NCBI GenBank assembly: GCA_034436755.1
Contig: DAOTVB010000152.1
Coordinates: 4,159 to 68,158, forward strand
Direction of reading: 5' to 3'
Origin: CAKZQX01 sp034436755
GTDB taxonomy: Bacteria > Chloroflexota > Chloroflexia > Chloroflexales > Chloroflexaceae
Length of the DNA: 64,000 nt
The notes beneath the pieces are model-generated. The model worked only from the letters and a program-made list of their open reading frames with translations. It ran no database searches and was not told the DNA's origin. Position 1 is the stretch's first letter, and every line of letters starts with the position of its first letter. Made by a program: the position numbers and the translations under genes. Positions 48,689 through 57,493 of the stretch are shown here, in pieces.

Positions 48689-50344
48689 ATGCTTCAGGTA
48701 CAGCATCTGCGCAAGGATTATGGTGCAACAACAATCCTTGCGGATATTTCCTTTGTTATTAATGATGGCGAACATATCGGGTTAGTTGGCGCGAATGGCG
48801 CGGGGAAATCCACGCTGCTACGCTGCATGACCGGGCAGGAATCCCCGGATAGCGGCAGCATTATTCGCACACCCGCCGATATCACGATTGGTTACCTGCC
48901 GCAGGCGTTCGACGAGCAGTTGCACAGTAGCATCGGCGCGGTGGTTGATGCGGCCCAGACCGAGTTTGTCGCCGCCGAAGCTGTCGTGCAGCGGGCCAGT
49001 GATGCGCTGGCGACCACCGAGGACATGACCGCAGCCATGGCCGCCTATGATGCAGCGCTGACCCACTTTGAGGCACTGGGTGGCTACGCACGGGAGCATC
49101 GTGCTGCCGCAGTGCTGCAGGGGTTGGGCCTGCGCGAGCTTGATCCAGCCCGGGCGGTGGCAACCCTCAGCGGTGGACAGAAGACGCGGCTGGGGCTGGC
49201 GACGCTGCTGCTGCGTGAGCCCGATCTGCTGCTGCTTGACGAGCCCACCAACCATCTTGACATGGAAGCGCTGGAGTGGCTGGAGGAGTTTGTCCAGGGC
49301 TACCCGCGCGCCGCGCTGATTGTCTCGCACGACCGGGAATTTCTGGACCGCACCGTGACGCGGATCTTTTCCCTGGACCCGGAGACACGCACACTGACGA
49401 GCTACACCGGCAACTACAGCGCATTTGCCGCCGCACGTACGCATGAACAGGAACTGCATGCCGAAACCTGGAAGCGCCGGCAGGAGACGGCCGGCCGGAT
49501 TGAGCGGGATATTGCCCGGCTCAAGGGGCAGGCGCAGCATAACGAGAAGATCCGCTCAACTGCCGATCCCGACAGCAAGTTTGCCCTGGATCAGCGCAGT
49601 TCGGCCAAAAAGGTTGCGCGCCGGGCCGTCGCCCGCGAGCGCAAACTGGAGCGCCTGCGCGCGTCTGACGAGTGGGTCGAGCGTCCACCCCGCGCGTCAG
49701 CATTGCGGCTCGACTTTGGGCCGCCGCCGCCGGGAGGACGCGCCGTGCTGCGGCTGGAAGCGGTGAGCTTTGGCTACCCGGACCATCCGCCGCTCTTGCA
49801 GGATGTGACATTTGATGTACAGTATGGTGAGCGGCTGGCGCTGGTCGGGCCGAATGGTGCGGGTAAAACCACGCTGCTACGCCTGATGGCCGGGCACCTC
49901 CGCCCGACGGCGGGGCAGGTGCGCCTCGGCGCGAATATTCGGCCGGGGCTGCTGGCCCAGGAGCAGGAAACCCTGGACCCGCAGCGCACTATCCTGGAAA
50001 CGGTGCTGCATGCTCACCCGATGAGCACGACTGAGGCGCGCAACTTCCTGCATCGCTTTCTCTTTGGCGGTGATAGTGTTTTCCAGCAGGTAGGGGCATG
50101 CTCGTACGGCGAACGGGGCCGGTTGCAACTGGCGCTGCTGATGCTGGGCGGGTGCAATCTGCTGCTGCTCGATGAGCCGCTGAACCATCTGGATATCGCG
50201 GGGCGCGAGCAGTTTGAAGCCGCGCTGGAAGCCTTCGCCGGTACGGTTATTGCCGTGGCCCATGATCGCGCGTTTCTGCAAGCCTTCGCGCAGCGCATGC
50301 TGGCGGTACGCGCTGGAGGGGTACGCCCATGGATAGAACGATGA
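48689..50344 (+). CDS. ABC-F family ATPase
   Basis: 551 residues, ATG after GAGAGGAGGC. Two ATP-binding domains without membrane segments: Walker A GANGAGKS (about 34-41) with signature ATLSGGQKTRLGLATLL and Walker B LLLLDEPTNHLD; Walker A GPNGAGKT (about 387-394) with signature GACSYGERGRLQLALLML (LSGGE changed to CSYGE) and Walker B LLLLDEPLNHLD. Between them is the charged P-site tRNA-interaction linker (about 240-330, EQELHAETWKRRQETAGRIE; KVARRAVARERKLERLRA). ABC-F proteins act on the ribosome as translation factors or antibiotic-protection proteins. The subfamily cannot be fixed; the variant second signature is notable. Overlaps the next gene by 16 bp. Confidence 0.9.
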   Translation: MLQVQHLRKDYGATTILADISFVINDGEHIGLVGANGAGKSTLLRCMTGQESPDSGSIIRTPADITIGYLPQAFDEQLHSSIGAVVDAAQTEFVAAEAVVQRASDALATTEDMTAAMAAYDAALTHFEALGGYAREHRAAAVLQGLGLRELDPARAVATLSGGQKTRLGLATLLLREPDLLLLDEPTNHLDMEALEWLEEFVQGYPRAALIVSHDREFLDRTVTRIFSLDPETRTLTSYTGNYSAFAAARTHEQELHAETWKRRQETAGRIERDIARLKGQAQHNEKIRSTADPDSKFALDQRSSAKKVARRAVARERKLERLRASDEWVERPPRASALRLDFGPPPPGGRAVLRLEAVSFGYPDHPPLLQDVTFDVQYGERLALVGPNGAGKTTLLRLMAGHLRPTAGQVRLGANIRPGLLAQEQETLDPQRTILETVLHAHPMSTTEARNFLHRFLFGGDSVFQQVGACSYGERGRLQLALLMLGGCNLLLLDEPLNHLDIAGREQFEAALEAFAGTVIAVAHDRAFLQAFAQRMLAVRAGGVRPWIER

Positions 50345-50934
50345 TCCAGTTGCCGGGTGTGAAAATCAGCCTGCGTGACTGGCGCGTGTCAGACCTGGAT
50401 ACGCATGCCCGCCGGCTCGTGCCCGGTCAGCGCTGGCAGGAGCTGGATGGCCCCTACTACCTCGGTCCCACGCTGGATGAGATCCCGGCGCTGATTGCCC
50501 GGCAGCGTGCCGGCATCATGGCGCCGCAACTGCCCTGGCCCCGCTCCAGTCTGGTTATTGCGCATGCGCAGACTGATGCGCCGCTGGGTCTGGTCAACTG
50601 GCACTGGGAAAGTGTCGAGACGTACTGGCCGCTGATCGGTATTCTGATTTATGATCCGGCGCACTGGCAGCAGGGATACGGTTACGAAGCGCTGGGGCTC
50701 TGGGGAGATTACCTGTTCCGGGAGTTGCCGCAGATCGTGCGGCTGGATCTGCGTACCTGGTCGGGCAACCGGGGAATGATGCGCCTGGCGCTCAAACTGG
50801 GCTTTGTGGAAGAGGCGCGCTTTCGCCAGGCGCGGATCGTTAAAAATGTTTATTATGATGGACTGGGCTATGGCGTGCTGCGCAGCGAGTGGACGGCGCG
50901 CTACCCGGACGGGTTCGCCGCCGGTCTGCTTTAG
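50329..50934 (+). CDS. GNAT-family N-acetyltransferase
   Basis: 201 residues; the start may also be the ATG 12 bp later (MIQLPGVK). GNAT acetyl-CoA fold of the RimJ/RimL type: ISLRDWRVSDLDTHARRL at the N-terminus, GLVNWHWESVETYWPLIGI (β4), the acetyl-CoA motif PAHWQQGYGYEALGLWGDY (Q/R-x2-G-x-G/A), and VRLDLRTWSGNRGMMRLALKLGFVEEARFRQARIV (key words WSGNRGMM and LGFVEEARFR). Translationally coupled to the ABC-F gene by overlap. The acceptor is unknown; a ribosomal protein or antibiotic are options. Confidence 0.88.
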   Translation: MDRTMIQLPGVKISLRDWRVSDLDTHARRLVPGQRWQELDGPYYLGPTLDEIPALIARQRAGIMAPQLPWPRSSLVIAHAQTDAPLGLVNWHWESVETYWPLIGILIYDPAHWQQGYGYEALGLWGDYLFRELPQIVRLDLRTWSGNRGMMRLALKLGFVEEARFRQARIVKNVYYDGLGYGVLRSEWTARYPDGFAAGLL

Positions 50935-50985
50935 CCACCGAGGTTATAAAGATCACTCCAGCTAATGCTGTGCTTCCATGCTACG

Positions 50986-51393
50986 TCACGGGTTTGTTTG
51001 CCAATCTTCATAAACCAGCCCGGTTACGCGCCCAAACTCGCGCACGTTATGAGTGACAAGTGTCAGATTGTTAGCAATAGCGATGGCAGCAATCTGTGTA
51101 TCGTACGCACCAATGGACTGGCCCTTCAGCCCCAGGTTAGCCGCTATCTGCCCGGCAATCTCGGCAGCAGGACTATCAAACGGTAGGCAGGGAAACTGCG
51201 TTATGAACTGCTGCACCTGCGTCAAATTTTGTTGAAGCCGATTGCTCCGGTATGCGCCTTCGTATAACTCTGCTGCGACAATGGCACATACCGTAACTAT
51301 ACCATATGGTTGTCCCAGTACCCTGCTACGCAATCCCGGATCGCGGTTGCGTAGCAAGGTGACACATACGTTAGTATCGAGCAGATCGGTCAT
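50986..51393 (-). CDS. vapC: VapC-type PIN-domain ribonuclease toxin
   Basis: 135 residues. PIN residues: DLLDTNVCVTLLRNRD (Asp 6), IVAAELYEGAYRS (Glu about 42), IGAYDTQIAAIAIANNLTLVTHN (Asp about 98; key words GAYDTQIAA and VTHN) and VREFGRVTGLVYEDW. A textbook VapC. It starts 4 bp inside the 3' end of its antitoxin gene. A second, unrelated VapC operon lies 3 kb away, so toxin-antitoxin loci are clustered here. Confidence 0.92.
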   Translation of the reverse strand: MTDLLDTNVCVTLLRNRDPGLRSRVLGQPYGIVTVCAIVAAELYEGAYRSNRLQQNLTQVQQFITQFPCLPFDSPAAEIAGQIAANLGLKGQSIGAYDTQIAAIAIANNLTLVTHNVREFGRVTGLVYEDWQTNP

Positions 51394-51677
51394 TCCGGGA
51401 AGTGGCGTTCAGGGTGCGTAGGTTGGGGCGGGCGCTCAAAGGTTGGATCATCAATTGAGCCGATGATCTGTTCTAGTGCGTCACGGTAGGCCGGGGATGC
51501 TCCTTCTCCGGACAGTGGCTCCTCAAATTGGACGGTTACGGTCAGTAGTGTCCCGGCTAACCGCGCATCAACCGGCACCTGCAGCCGTAGCATACCATCT
51601 TTCTGCACCACGGCATTGATCAACACGCGCCGGGAGCGTGTCTCGGTTGTTTCTGGTGTGGTATTGCTATAGGTCAT
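51390..51677 (-). CDS. antitoxin of the downstream VapC
   Basis: 95 residues from the ATG after GAGGAAAACCAGG. Residues about 15-50 (RRVLINAVVQKDGMLRLQV; key words LINAVVQ and DGMLRL) form a short β-rich segment suited to dimerisation. The remainder (AYRDALEQIIGSIDDPTFERPPQP) is an acidic helix and Pro-rich tail that would thread into the PIN groove. Family not certain; the position, size and 4-bp overlap with vapC give the role. Confidence 0.75.
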   Translation of the reverse strand: MTYSNTTPETTETRSRRVLINAVVQKDGMLRLQVPVDARLAGTLLTVTVQFEEPLSGEGASPAYRDALEQIIGSIDDPTFERPPQPTHPERHFPE

Positions 51678-51817
51678 CCTGGTTTTCCTCTCACTTGCAC
51701 GGCCTGCCTCCGGTATACTGCACATCCAGTTGATATTGCCGGCAGTTTGGCCGGTTCATTTGTTCGCACGTTGGTGCGCTAGAACGCTCTAACGGTGCAA
51801 CGTGCGAACATGAATGC

Positions 51818-52888
51818 CTACGATTTCAACTGCTGTACTGTCTCCATGTCCAGGCGTTTGATCAGGGCTACCAGCAATCGGACGGTCTGGTCAAAATCGT
51901 CGCGGTGCAGGATGGCGGCGTGCGTGTGGATGTAGCGCACCGGCGCGCCGATGACCAGCGACGGAACGCCCGCGCCAAAGAGGTGGATCTTGCCTGCATC
52001 GGTTCCGCCACGTGCCATCGTATCAAACTGCAGCGGGATATTCTCAGCGGCAGCGGTATCGATCACCAGGTTGCGCAGCCCGATGTGCGGGATCATCGAG
52101 GCGTCGTAGAGCAGCAGCACCGGCCCCTGGCCGATCTTACCGGCGGCCTCATCCGGCGAGACACCCGGCATATCGCCCGCGATGGAGGTATCGAGGGCAA
52201 TCCCGATATCCGGCTCAATCAGGTTGGTTGTCGTGGTTGCCCCGCGCAGTCCGACCTCTTCCTGCACCGTCCCGGCACCATAGACAACGTTGGGATGCGC
52301 CTGATTTTTAAGTTGCCGCAGGGTCTCGATTGCCAGCGCGCAACCCAGGCGATTGTCCCACGCCTTTGCCAGCATCAGCTTCTCATTCTGCATCAGCGTG
52401 AAGGGACTGACCGGCACAACCGGATCGCCGGGCCGCACGCCCCAGGACTCGGCTTCCTCCCGCGAGGCTGCACCAATGTCGATAAACATTGCCGACTTCT
52501 CAACCATCTTTTTGCGCGCTTCCGGCTCCAGGAGGTGCGGGGGCTTGGACCCGATGACCCCGATGATCGGTCCCGTGCGGCTGTGGATCTCGACCCGCTG
52601 CGCCAGCATGACCTGCTCCCACCAGCCGCCGAGCGTCTGAAATCTAAGGTAGCCCTCGTCAGTGATGCGCGTGACCATAAACCCGACCTCGTCCAGGTGC
52701 CCCGCCAGCATCACTTTGGGGCCGTCGCTCCGGCCGACTTTGCGGGCGGCGATGCTACCCAGGTTATCGGTCAGAATCTCCCCCAGCGGCGCGACATACC
52801 GATGCACAATCTGCCGCACCGCCATTTCGTAGCCGGAGACACCGGGAGCCTCAGTAAGTTCGCGCAACATCTCTAGCGTCTCATCCAT
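51818..52888 (-). CDS. M42-family metalloaminopeptidase
   Basis: 356 residues, standard for M42 (glutamyl/leucyl aminopeptidases, FrvX/YsdC/PepA-like). Dinuclear metal ligands are visible in MLAGHLDEVGFMV (His about 62), AWDNRLGCALAIE (Asp about 178), TVQEEVGLRGA (catalytic Glu-Glu about 212-213), IALDTSIAGDMPG (Asp about 235) and YIHTHAAILHRDD (His about 320). GGTDAGKIHLFGAGVP is also characteristic. These enzymes form tetrahedral dodecamers that trim peptides in the cytoplasm. Monocistronic. Confidence 0.95.
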   Translation of the reverse strand: MDETLEMLRELTEAPGVSGYEMAVRQIVHRYVAPLGEILTDNLGSIAARKVGRSDGPKVMLAGHLDEVGFMVTRITDEGYLRFQTLGGWWEQVMLAQRVEIHSRTGPIIGVIGSKPPHLLEPEARKKMVEKSAMFIDIGAASREEAESWGVRPGDPVVPVSPFTLMQNEKLMLAKAWDNRLGCALAIETLRQLKNQAHPNVVYGAGTVQEEVGLRGATTTTNLIEPDIGIALDTSIAGDMPGVSPDEAAGKIGQGPVLLLYDASMIPHIGLRNLVIDTAAAENIPLQFDTMARGGTDAGKIHLFGAGVPSLVIGAPVRYIHTHAAILHRDDFDQTVRLLVALIKRLDMETVQQLKS

Positions 52889-52930
52889 ATCAACCTCGTT
52901 CTAGCTCTCATGCGTATAAATTTTCTTAAT

Positions 52931-53149
52931 CACAGGAGTTACGCGGTGGACCTTCAAACCGGACGTTTCATCCGATGAAAGCCTGATTCGCCTGCGGCAG
53001 CGTGGTACTTTCTGTTTCTTTTTCACGAAACATTGGCTCTCCGAGCCAATGTTTCGTGAAAAAGATCTGGTAACTTCCGCCCTGCCGGAGGCGAATCGGG
53101 CCGGTTGTCCAGGCAGATGCCTGGTTTGGAACCGACCGCGTAACTCGTG
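52931..53149. repeat. palindromic repeat family 1, full copy (forward orientation)
   Basis: Outer arms GAGTTACGCGGT (52936) and ACCGCGTAACTC (to 53146). Inner flanks GATTCGCCTGCGGCAGCGTG and CTTCCGCCCTGCCGGAGGCG with AATC. Central hairpin CTTTTTCACGAAACATTGGC TC / GAGCCAATGTTTCGTGAAAAAG (about 53019-53064), a perfect stem of 20 bp or more. Extra dyad CCAGGCAGATGCCTGG in the right half. Confidence 0.93.
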
Positions 53150-53220
53150 TTAATCAAAGAGTTCATTCTATTCTATCATGCTCTGGCGCTGTTCTATGCC
53201 AACGCTACGGCGCATGCAAA

Positions 53221-53520
53221 GCAAACAGCTTCACCGAAGTGCTAGACTTCGGTGAAGCTGTCGGGCAGGTATCTGGATCACGGTGGGCGTTTGGACCACG
53301 AACGCCGCGACATGAGCGAAAACTGCGAAATGGCTACTGAACGTTGAATATTAAATCCGGACATTGCTGAGTCGGAGTCCCGGCTTCAGCCGGATCATGC
53401 TTGCCTGGCAGTATGCCGCTACCCCGTCAGGCATCCCACCGGCTAAAGCTCCCGGATGGCATATCCGGACTGTTTTCTAAAAGTTCATAAGCGGGGACTC
53501 CAGGAAATTCCATATCCAAC
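53221..53520. repeat. REP/BIME-like repeat family 3 and a small hairpin
   Basis: CAGCTTCACCGAAGTGCTAG / CTTCGGTGAAGCTG (53228-53261) is a perfect 14-bp hairpin. Downstream are GGAGTCCCGGCTTCAGCCGG (from 53376), CCACCGGCTAAAGC (53446), CATATCCGGACTGTTTTCTA and GTTCATAAGCGGGGACTCC. No gene lies in 53150-53544. Confidence 0.75.
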
Positions 53521-53544
53521 CTAATATTACCCAGGGTTCATGAG

Positions 53545-54480
53545 TTATTGAATCGGGCTATCCGGGTTGTTGCCATACTCTTCCCAGGAGCCGTCGTAGT
53601 TGCGCACATTCGGATAGCCCAGCAGTTCGTGCAGGACAAACCAGGTGTGTGCGCTGCGCACGCCCGTCTGGCAGTAGGCAATGATCTCATGGTCAGGGGT
53701 GAACCCGGCCTCAGTGTAGAGTTGGTACAACTCGGCGGCACTGCGGAAGGTACCATCGCCATTGACGGCCTCTTTCCAATCGATATGCACCGAGCCCGGC
53801 ACATGGCCGCCCCGCTCGGCGCGCCGGTTCAACCCGACATGCTCCGCGAAGCTGCGGGTGTCGCAGAAGAGCGCCTCCTGCCGGCTGACCTGGTCAACCA
53901 CATACTGCCAGTCTGTACGGATGGCCGGGTCGGGTGCGGCGGCAGCATAGTTGCTCGGCTTCACCGTCGTCTGCGCGGTTGTCAGGCTCTCGCCGTCGGC
54001 CACCCAGCGGGTGCGGCCCCCGTTGTAGATGCGCACATCGGGATGCTGGTAGTAGGCCAGTACCCAGTAGGCGCGGGCCGCCTGGACGTTGTCGTTGTCA
54101 TCGTAGAGCACAACCGTGTCGCTGTTGCGAATGCCCAGGTTGCTGAAGAGCTTCGACAGCGCGGCGCGGGTGAGGATCTGCCCACGGGTCGGATCAACTG
54201 GGTTGGTCAGGTCCGTTCTGATGCTGACATACTGCGCCCCCGGCAGATGGCCGGCTTCAAAGGTTTCGATATCGCCGCTCAGATCGATCAGGCGCACCTG
54301 CGGATCGTTGAGCCGGGCCTTCACCCAGGCGGTATCGACCAGTACCTCCGGCCGGGCATAGGCGGTGGGGCCATCCAGCCGGCCACGGGATTCGGAAGGA
54401 ACGACCCGTAGCATGCTCCAGGCCGTCAACACCAGCACCGCGATCAGGCCAACCCCGAACATTGCTCCTCGTCTGCGCAT
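53545..54480 (-). CDS. exported two-domain sulfurtransferase (rhodanese/TST)
   Basis: 311 residues from the ATG after GAAAGGAAAT. The N-terminal basic-hydrophobic segment (RRRGAMFGVGLIAVLVLTAW) is a signal anchor or cleavable signal, so the enzyme acts outside the cytoplasm. Two rhodanese domains follow: the first (about 45-165; VRLIDLSGDIETFEAGHLPGA, LYDDNDNVQAARAYW) has Asp in place of the active Cys, and the second (about 185-305; LFCDTRSFAEH, GHVPGSVHIDWKEAV) has the active loop AYCQTGVRSAH (Cys about 273). This is the thiosulfate/3-mercaptopyruvate sulfurtransferase arrangement. A role in extracytoplasmic thiosulfate or cyanide handling fits a sulfide-using phototroph (inference). Confidence 0.9.
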   Translation of the reverse strand: MRRRGAMFGVGLIAVLVLTAWSMLRVVPSESRGRLDGPTAYARPEVLVDTAWVKARLNDPQVRLIDLSGDIETFEAGHLPGAQYVSIRTDLTNPVDPTRGQILTRAALSKLFSNLGIRNSDTVVLYDDNDNVQAARAYWVLAYYQHPDVRIYNGGRTRWVADGESLTTAQTTVKPSNYAAAAPDPAIRTDWQYVVDQVSRQEALFCDTRSFAEHVGLNRRAERGGHVPGSVHIDWKEAVNGDGTFRSAAELYQLYTEAGFTPDHEIIAYCQTGVRSAHTWFVLHELLGYPNVRNYDGSWEEYGNNPDSPIQ

Positions 54481-54927
54481 GATGAGATTTCCTTTCATTT
54501 TCTGTGTAGAGAACAGGTAAAAACGACGCGTTGATCTGGCTGGTGATGACCCAAACGTTGCCACACCAGGACAGTCCGATTAGTAATCAGTCAGAGAAAG
54601 CGAATGGAAAAAGCGTGTCTTCCCGACTCAGCGCACAGCAGAATCAAACGGGGCACCGGTCGGGCAGCGACAGAGGAATTGTCGGCAGCCGGGGATATGC
54701 CGGGGACAGCACATGGGAGTACCCGTTACAGATGCGAACCAGAAAGCGATAGTAGACCTGCGTTTCATACTTCTCCCGCTTCAGAACAACAAGACAGCCA
54801 CACACCAGCACAGCCTGGACCCGCGTGTTGAGCGTGTTGCTCAACCGGCCAGGCAGTGGTAATAGATAACAACGAATGTGTGCGATGGGCTAATCTTAAT
54901 ATAATCACGTTACTTTGTCAAGATAGT
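54481..54927. other. intergenic region, no gene seen
   Basis: About 450 bp, locally A/T-rich toward 54850-54920 (for example CTTAATATAATCACG). Nothing beyond the upstream RBS of the rhodanese gene can be supported. Confidence 0.45.
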
Positions 54928-55365
54928 GTCGGGCTCGTCGCAATGATGATCATCCCGTCGCTGTTGACCGCATTCCTGAGCATTATTGGTGCGCTAATCG
55001 GGTTGTTATGGGCAGTTGCCCCGGTGGTGATGGTCTACGAAGAGGTCGGGCCGGTTGTCGCAACGCAGCGCAGCTTTGAACTGGTGCGCCGGAACTATAG
55101 CGCGCTGCTCAACACGCTGGTGCCGCTCTGGGTCATCGGCTGGGTGGTGGTCGGCTCGCTGGTTGTGGGCAGCATGTTCCTGCTGGACCGGGTGGCCGGG
55201 TTGGCGCCAACTCTGATCGAGGCGGTAAACTATGCCGGGTGGACCGCCGGTAGTGTGGTTGTTGCACCGCTGGTCGCCTGCGGGTCGCTCTCGTTCTATC
55301 TGTATGTGCGGGAATTTGAAGCCGTGCGGCAGGAGTTGCCGGGTGAACTGCCGGCGCAGGTGTGA
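54928..55365 (+). pseudogene. C-terminal fragment of a polytopic membrane protein
   Basis: Coding potential becomes clear at about base 54930 and runs to 55365 (~145 residues). It encodes AMMIIPSLLTAFLSIIGALIG, then VMVYEEVGPVVATQRSFELV, a helix (LWVIGWVVVGSLVVGSMFLL) and a final helix before YLYVREFEAVRQELPG. The pattern (EE.GP..A..RS..L.R.N) resembles the last part of DUF975/GPDPase-membrane-domain-like proteins, whose N-terminal helices are missing. Upstream codons in the same frame (MVIDNNECVRWANL) look non-coding. Either a truncated remnant or a short protein started at ATG 54943. Confidence 0.45.
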
Positions 55366-55375
55366 GGTTGTTGCT

Positions 55376-55727
55376 GTAGGTATGGTGTGTGGTGGAAGAA
55401 CGGTGCATCGCATGCACCCTGCGGTTGTGGGTATGGTGTGGGGGAAGAACGGTGCATCGCATGCACCCGACGGTTGTCTGATCTGGAATCCCGGCTTCAG
55501 CCGGATCAGGCGTTCCTTTACAGTATGCCGCTGCCGAGGCAGGCATCCAACCGGCTGAAGCCGGGACTCCAGGACATCTCTATCCGGGCTATTTTTCAAA
55601 CTTCATCAGGTGGTGTTGGGCAGCCCAATCGCCTGGTGAACGTCACGCCGGGAATCCGGATACGTGATGACCAGGAGTTCCGGCTTCAATCAGAATGGGC
55701 ATTTACCGGCTGAAGCCGGGACTCCTG
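55376..55727. repeat. direct duplication plus REP/BIME-like family 3 copies
   Basis: GTATGGTGTG...GGAAGAACGGTGCATCGCATGCACCC...CGGTTGT occurs twice (about 55379-55429 and 55431-55477), each with the palindrome GGTGCATCGCATGCACC. Then GGAATCCCGGCTTCAGCCGG (55488), AACCGGCTGAAGCCGGGACTCC (55549), CTATCCGGGCTATTTTTCAAACTTCAT, and a second diverged pair at 55676-55727. Confidence 0.8.
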
Positions 55728-55736
55728 TGTGTTACG

Positions 55737-55758
55737 AGCTACAGACTACAGACTCAGA
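55737..55758. repeat. short heptamer array at the lpdA stop
   Basis: CTACAGA, CTACAGA, CTCAGAC in 7-bp step, overlapping the lpdA stop (TCA on the plus strand at 55754-55756). The smallest member of the stop-codon-associated heptamer arrays. Confidence 0.6.
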
Positions 55759-57163
55759 CATGAATTGCCGCTCCGGTCGCCACTGCGTGGGCGGCCTCGC
55801 CAATCGCCTCATGGAGGGTGGGGTGGGCGTGAATGGTATGCATCATACTCTCGCCGGTCGCCTCGTGGCTGAGCGCAATCCCGCCTTCGCTGATCAACTC
55901 CGTGACCTGCGGGCCAATCATATGCACACCCAGCACCTCGTCATACTGCTTATCGGCAATAATCTTGATAAACCCGGCGCGGCTCTGGCCCAGGACGCGC
56001 GCCTTGCCGTTGGCTGAGAAGGGAAACTTGCCAATCTTGATATCATAGCCCCGCTCCCGCGCTTTCGCCTCTGATAGCCCGACGCTGGCGATCTCCGGAT
56101 TACAGTAGGTGCAGGCCGGTATCCGGTCATAGTCAATCGGGTGCGCAACAAGCCCGGCAATCCGCTCAACTACCAGGATGCCTTCGGCGCTGGCGACATG
56201 GGCCAGCCAGGGCGTGGGAATGCAATCGCCAATGGCGTAGATGCCCTCAACATTGGTGCGCATATAGCCATCGACCTTGATAAAGCCGCGCTGGTCCAGT
56301 TCCACCCCCAGTTCCTCCAGGCCAATCCCTCTGGTACGGGGCGCAATGCCAATCCCAAGCAGCATCCGCTCGGCCTGGATCTGCTGCTCCTTGCCGTCTT
56401 TATCAGTGACATTGGCGATAATCTGCTGCTCGCTGCGGTCTACGCCGTTGAGTTTCGCCCCGGCCAGCATTTTGATCTTGCGTCGCTGAAAAACCTTGGC
56501 CAACTCCGCGCTGACCTCTTCATCTTCGAGCGGCACAATCCGTGGCAGCGCCTCAACCAGCGTCACCTCGGCACCAAAGGCGCGGAACATTGATGCAAAC
56601 TCGACGCCAATCGCGCCCGCACCCACCACCAGCAGGCTCTGCGGCATTGCTTGCAACTCCAGCATGCCGGTGGAGGAGAGAATGCGGTCCTCGTCAAATT
56701 CCATCCCCGGCAGGGAGCGAGGTTTTGCCCCGGTTGCGACAATGATATGCTTTGCCGCCAGCGTTTGCTCGCCGCCCGCATTGAGTTTGACATGCACCTG
56801 ACCTGACTGCGGAACTGTGCCCCAGCCCTCGTACAACTCGATCTTATTCTTTTTGAAGAGATATCCCACGCCGTCGCTGCTCTGCTTGACGACGGTCTGT
56901 TTATGTTTCATCGCCGCCTTCAGATCAAAGCTGACGTCGCCAACCATTACCCCGAAGCGCTTGCCGTCGTGGACCTCTTCCAGCAGATCGGCACTGTGCA
57001 ATAGCGCTTTGGTTGGAATACAGCCGATATTCAGGCAGACGCCGCCCAGCGGCCCGGCCTCGACGACAGCCGCTTTGAGGCCCAGTTGCGCGGCGCGGAT
57101 TGCGGCAACATATCCTCCCGGTCCCGAACCAATAATCACAACATCGTATTGCGTCTCACTCAC
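55754..57163 (-). CDS. lpdA: dihydrolipoyl dehydrogenase (E3)
   Basis: 469 residues from the GTG 7 bp after AAAGGTGA; upstream in-frame codons add 23 non-conserved residues. FAD motif VVIIGSGPGGYVAAIRAAQLG (about 7-27), redox-active disulfide CLNIGCIPTKALLHS (Cys about 42 and 47), NAD motif VVGAGAIGVEFASMFRAFG, second FAD site YAIGDCIPTPWLAHVASAEG and the C-terminal catalytic HAHPTLHEAIGEAA (His-Glu pair, about 444-449). It reoxidises dihydrolipoamide for the 2-oxoacid dehydrogenase and glycine-cleavage complexes; none of their other subunits is adjacent. Confidence 0.95.
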   Translation of the reverse strand: MSETQYDVVIIGSGPGGYVAAIRAAQLGLKAAVVEAGPLGGVCLNIGCIPTKALLHSADLLEEVHDGKRFGVMVGDVSFDLKAAMKHKQTVVKQSSDGVGYLFKKNKIELYEGWGTVPQSGQVHVKLNAGGEQTLAAKHIIVATGAKPRSLPGMEFDEDRILSSTGMLELQAMPQSLLVVGAGAIGVEFASMFRAFGAEVTLVEALPRIVPLEDEEVSAELAKVFQRRKIKMLAGAKLNGVDRSEQQIIANVTDKDGKEQQIQAERMLLGIGIAPRTRGIGLEELGVELDQRGFIKVDGYMRTNVEGIYAIGDCIPTPWLAHVASAEGILVVERIAGLVAHPIDYDRIPACTYCNPEIASVGLSEAKARERGYDIKIGKFPFSANGKARVLGQSRAGFIKIIADKQYDEVLGVHMIGPQVTELISEGGIALSHEATGESMMHTIHAHPTLHEAIGEAAHAVATGAAIHV

Positions 57164-57493
57164 GCGTGTCACCTTTCTCTTCACCCTGTACCATAGCGCT
57201 GCCTCGAATGGGCGGCCGGCGTCACCCGGCATGCTCCCGCTCTCAGGTGTCGGTTTTTTTCGTAGGGGCAGGCCCCCGTGCCTGCCGATGGCGTTCTGAC
57301 GCGGAAAACGCTATCCAGGGCAACCACTGGGGGTTGCCCCTACCGAATCCCATTGGGACGCGATCTATCCCAAAAAGTCTACACTTAAGAGGCATGCTCC
57401 CGGCAGCGGTCCCGGCGCGCGTTCCAGGCAGACGTTATGGTAGCCAGACCTCCCGGAACGCTTCTATTGTAGCACGGAGACAGCGCTTTGCCC
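57164..57493. repeat. intergenic GTAGGGGC...GCCCCTAC inverted repeat
   Basis: GTAGGGGCAGGCCCCCGTGC CTGCC (from 57262) and GGGCAACCACTGGGGGTTGC CCCTAC (to 57343) are two hairpins whose outer arms GTAGGGGC/GCCCCTAC also pair, an interspersed palindrome. A T7 run precedes it, so on the minus strand it is not a terminator. The rest of the 330 bp holds nothing I can support. Confidence 0.6.

Noticed and set aside
51905..52876. A 323-codon frame antisense to the M42 peptidase
   Set aside because: Same reason; metal-ligand motifs are on the minus strand.
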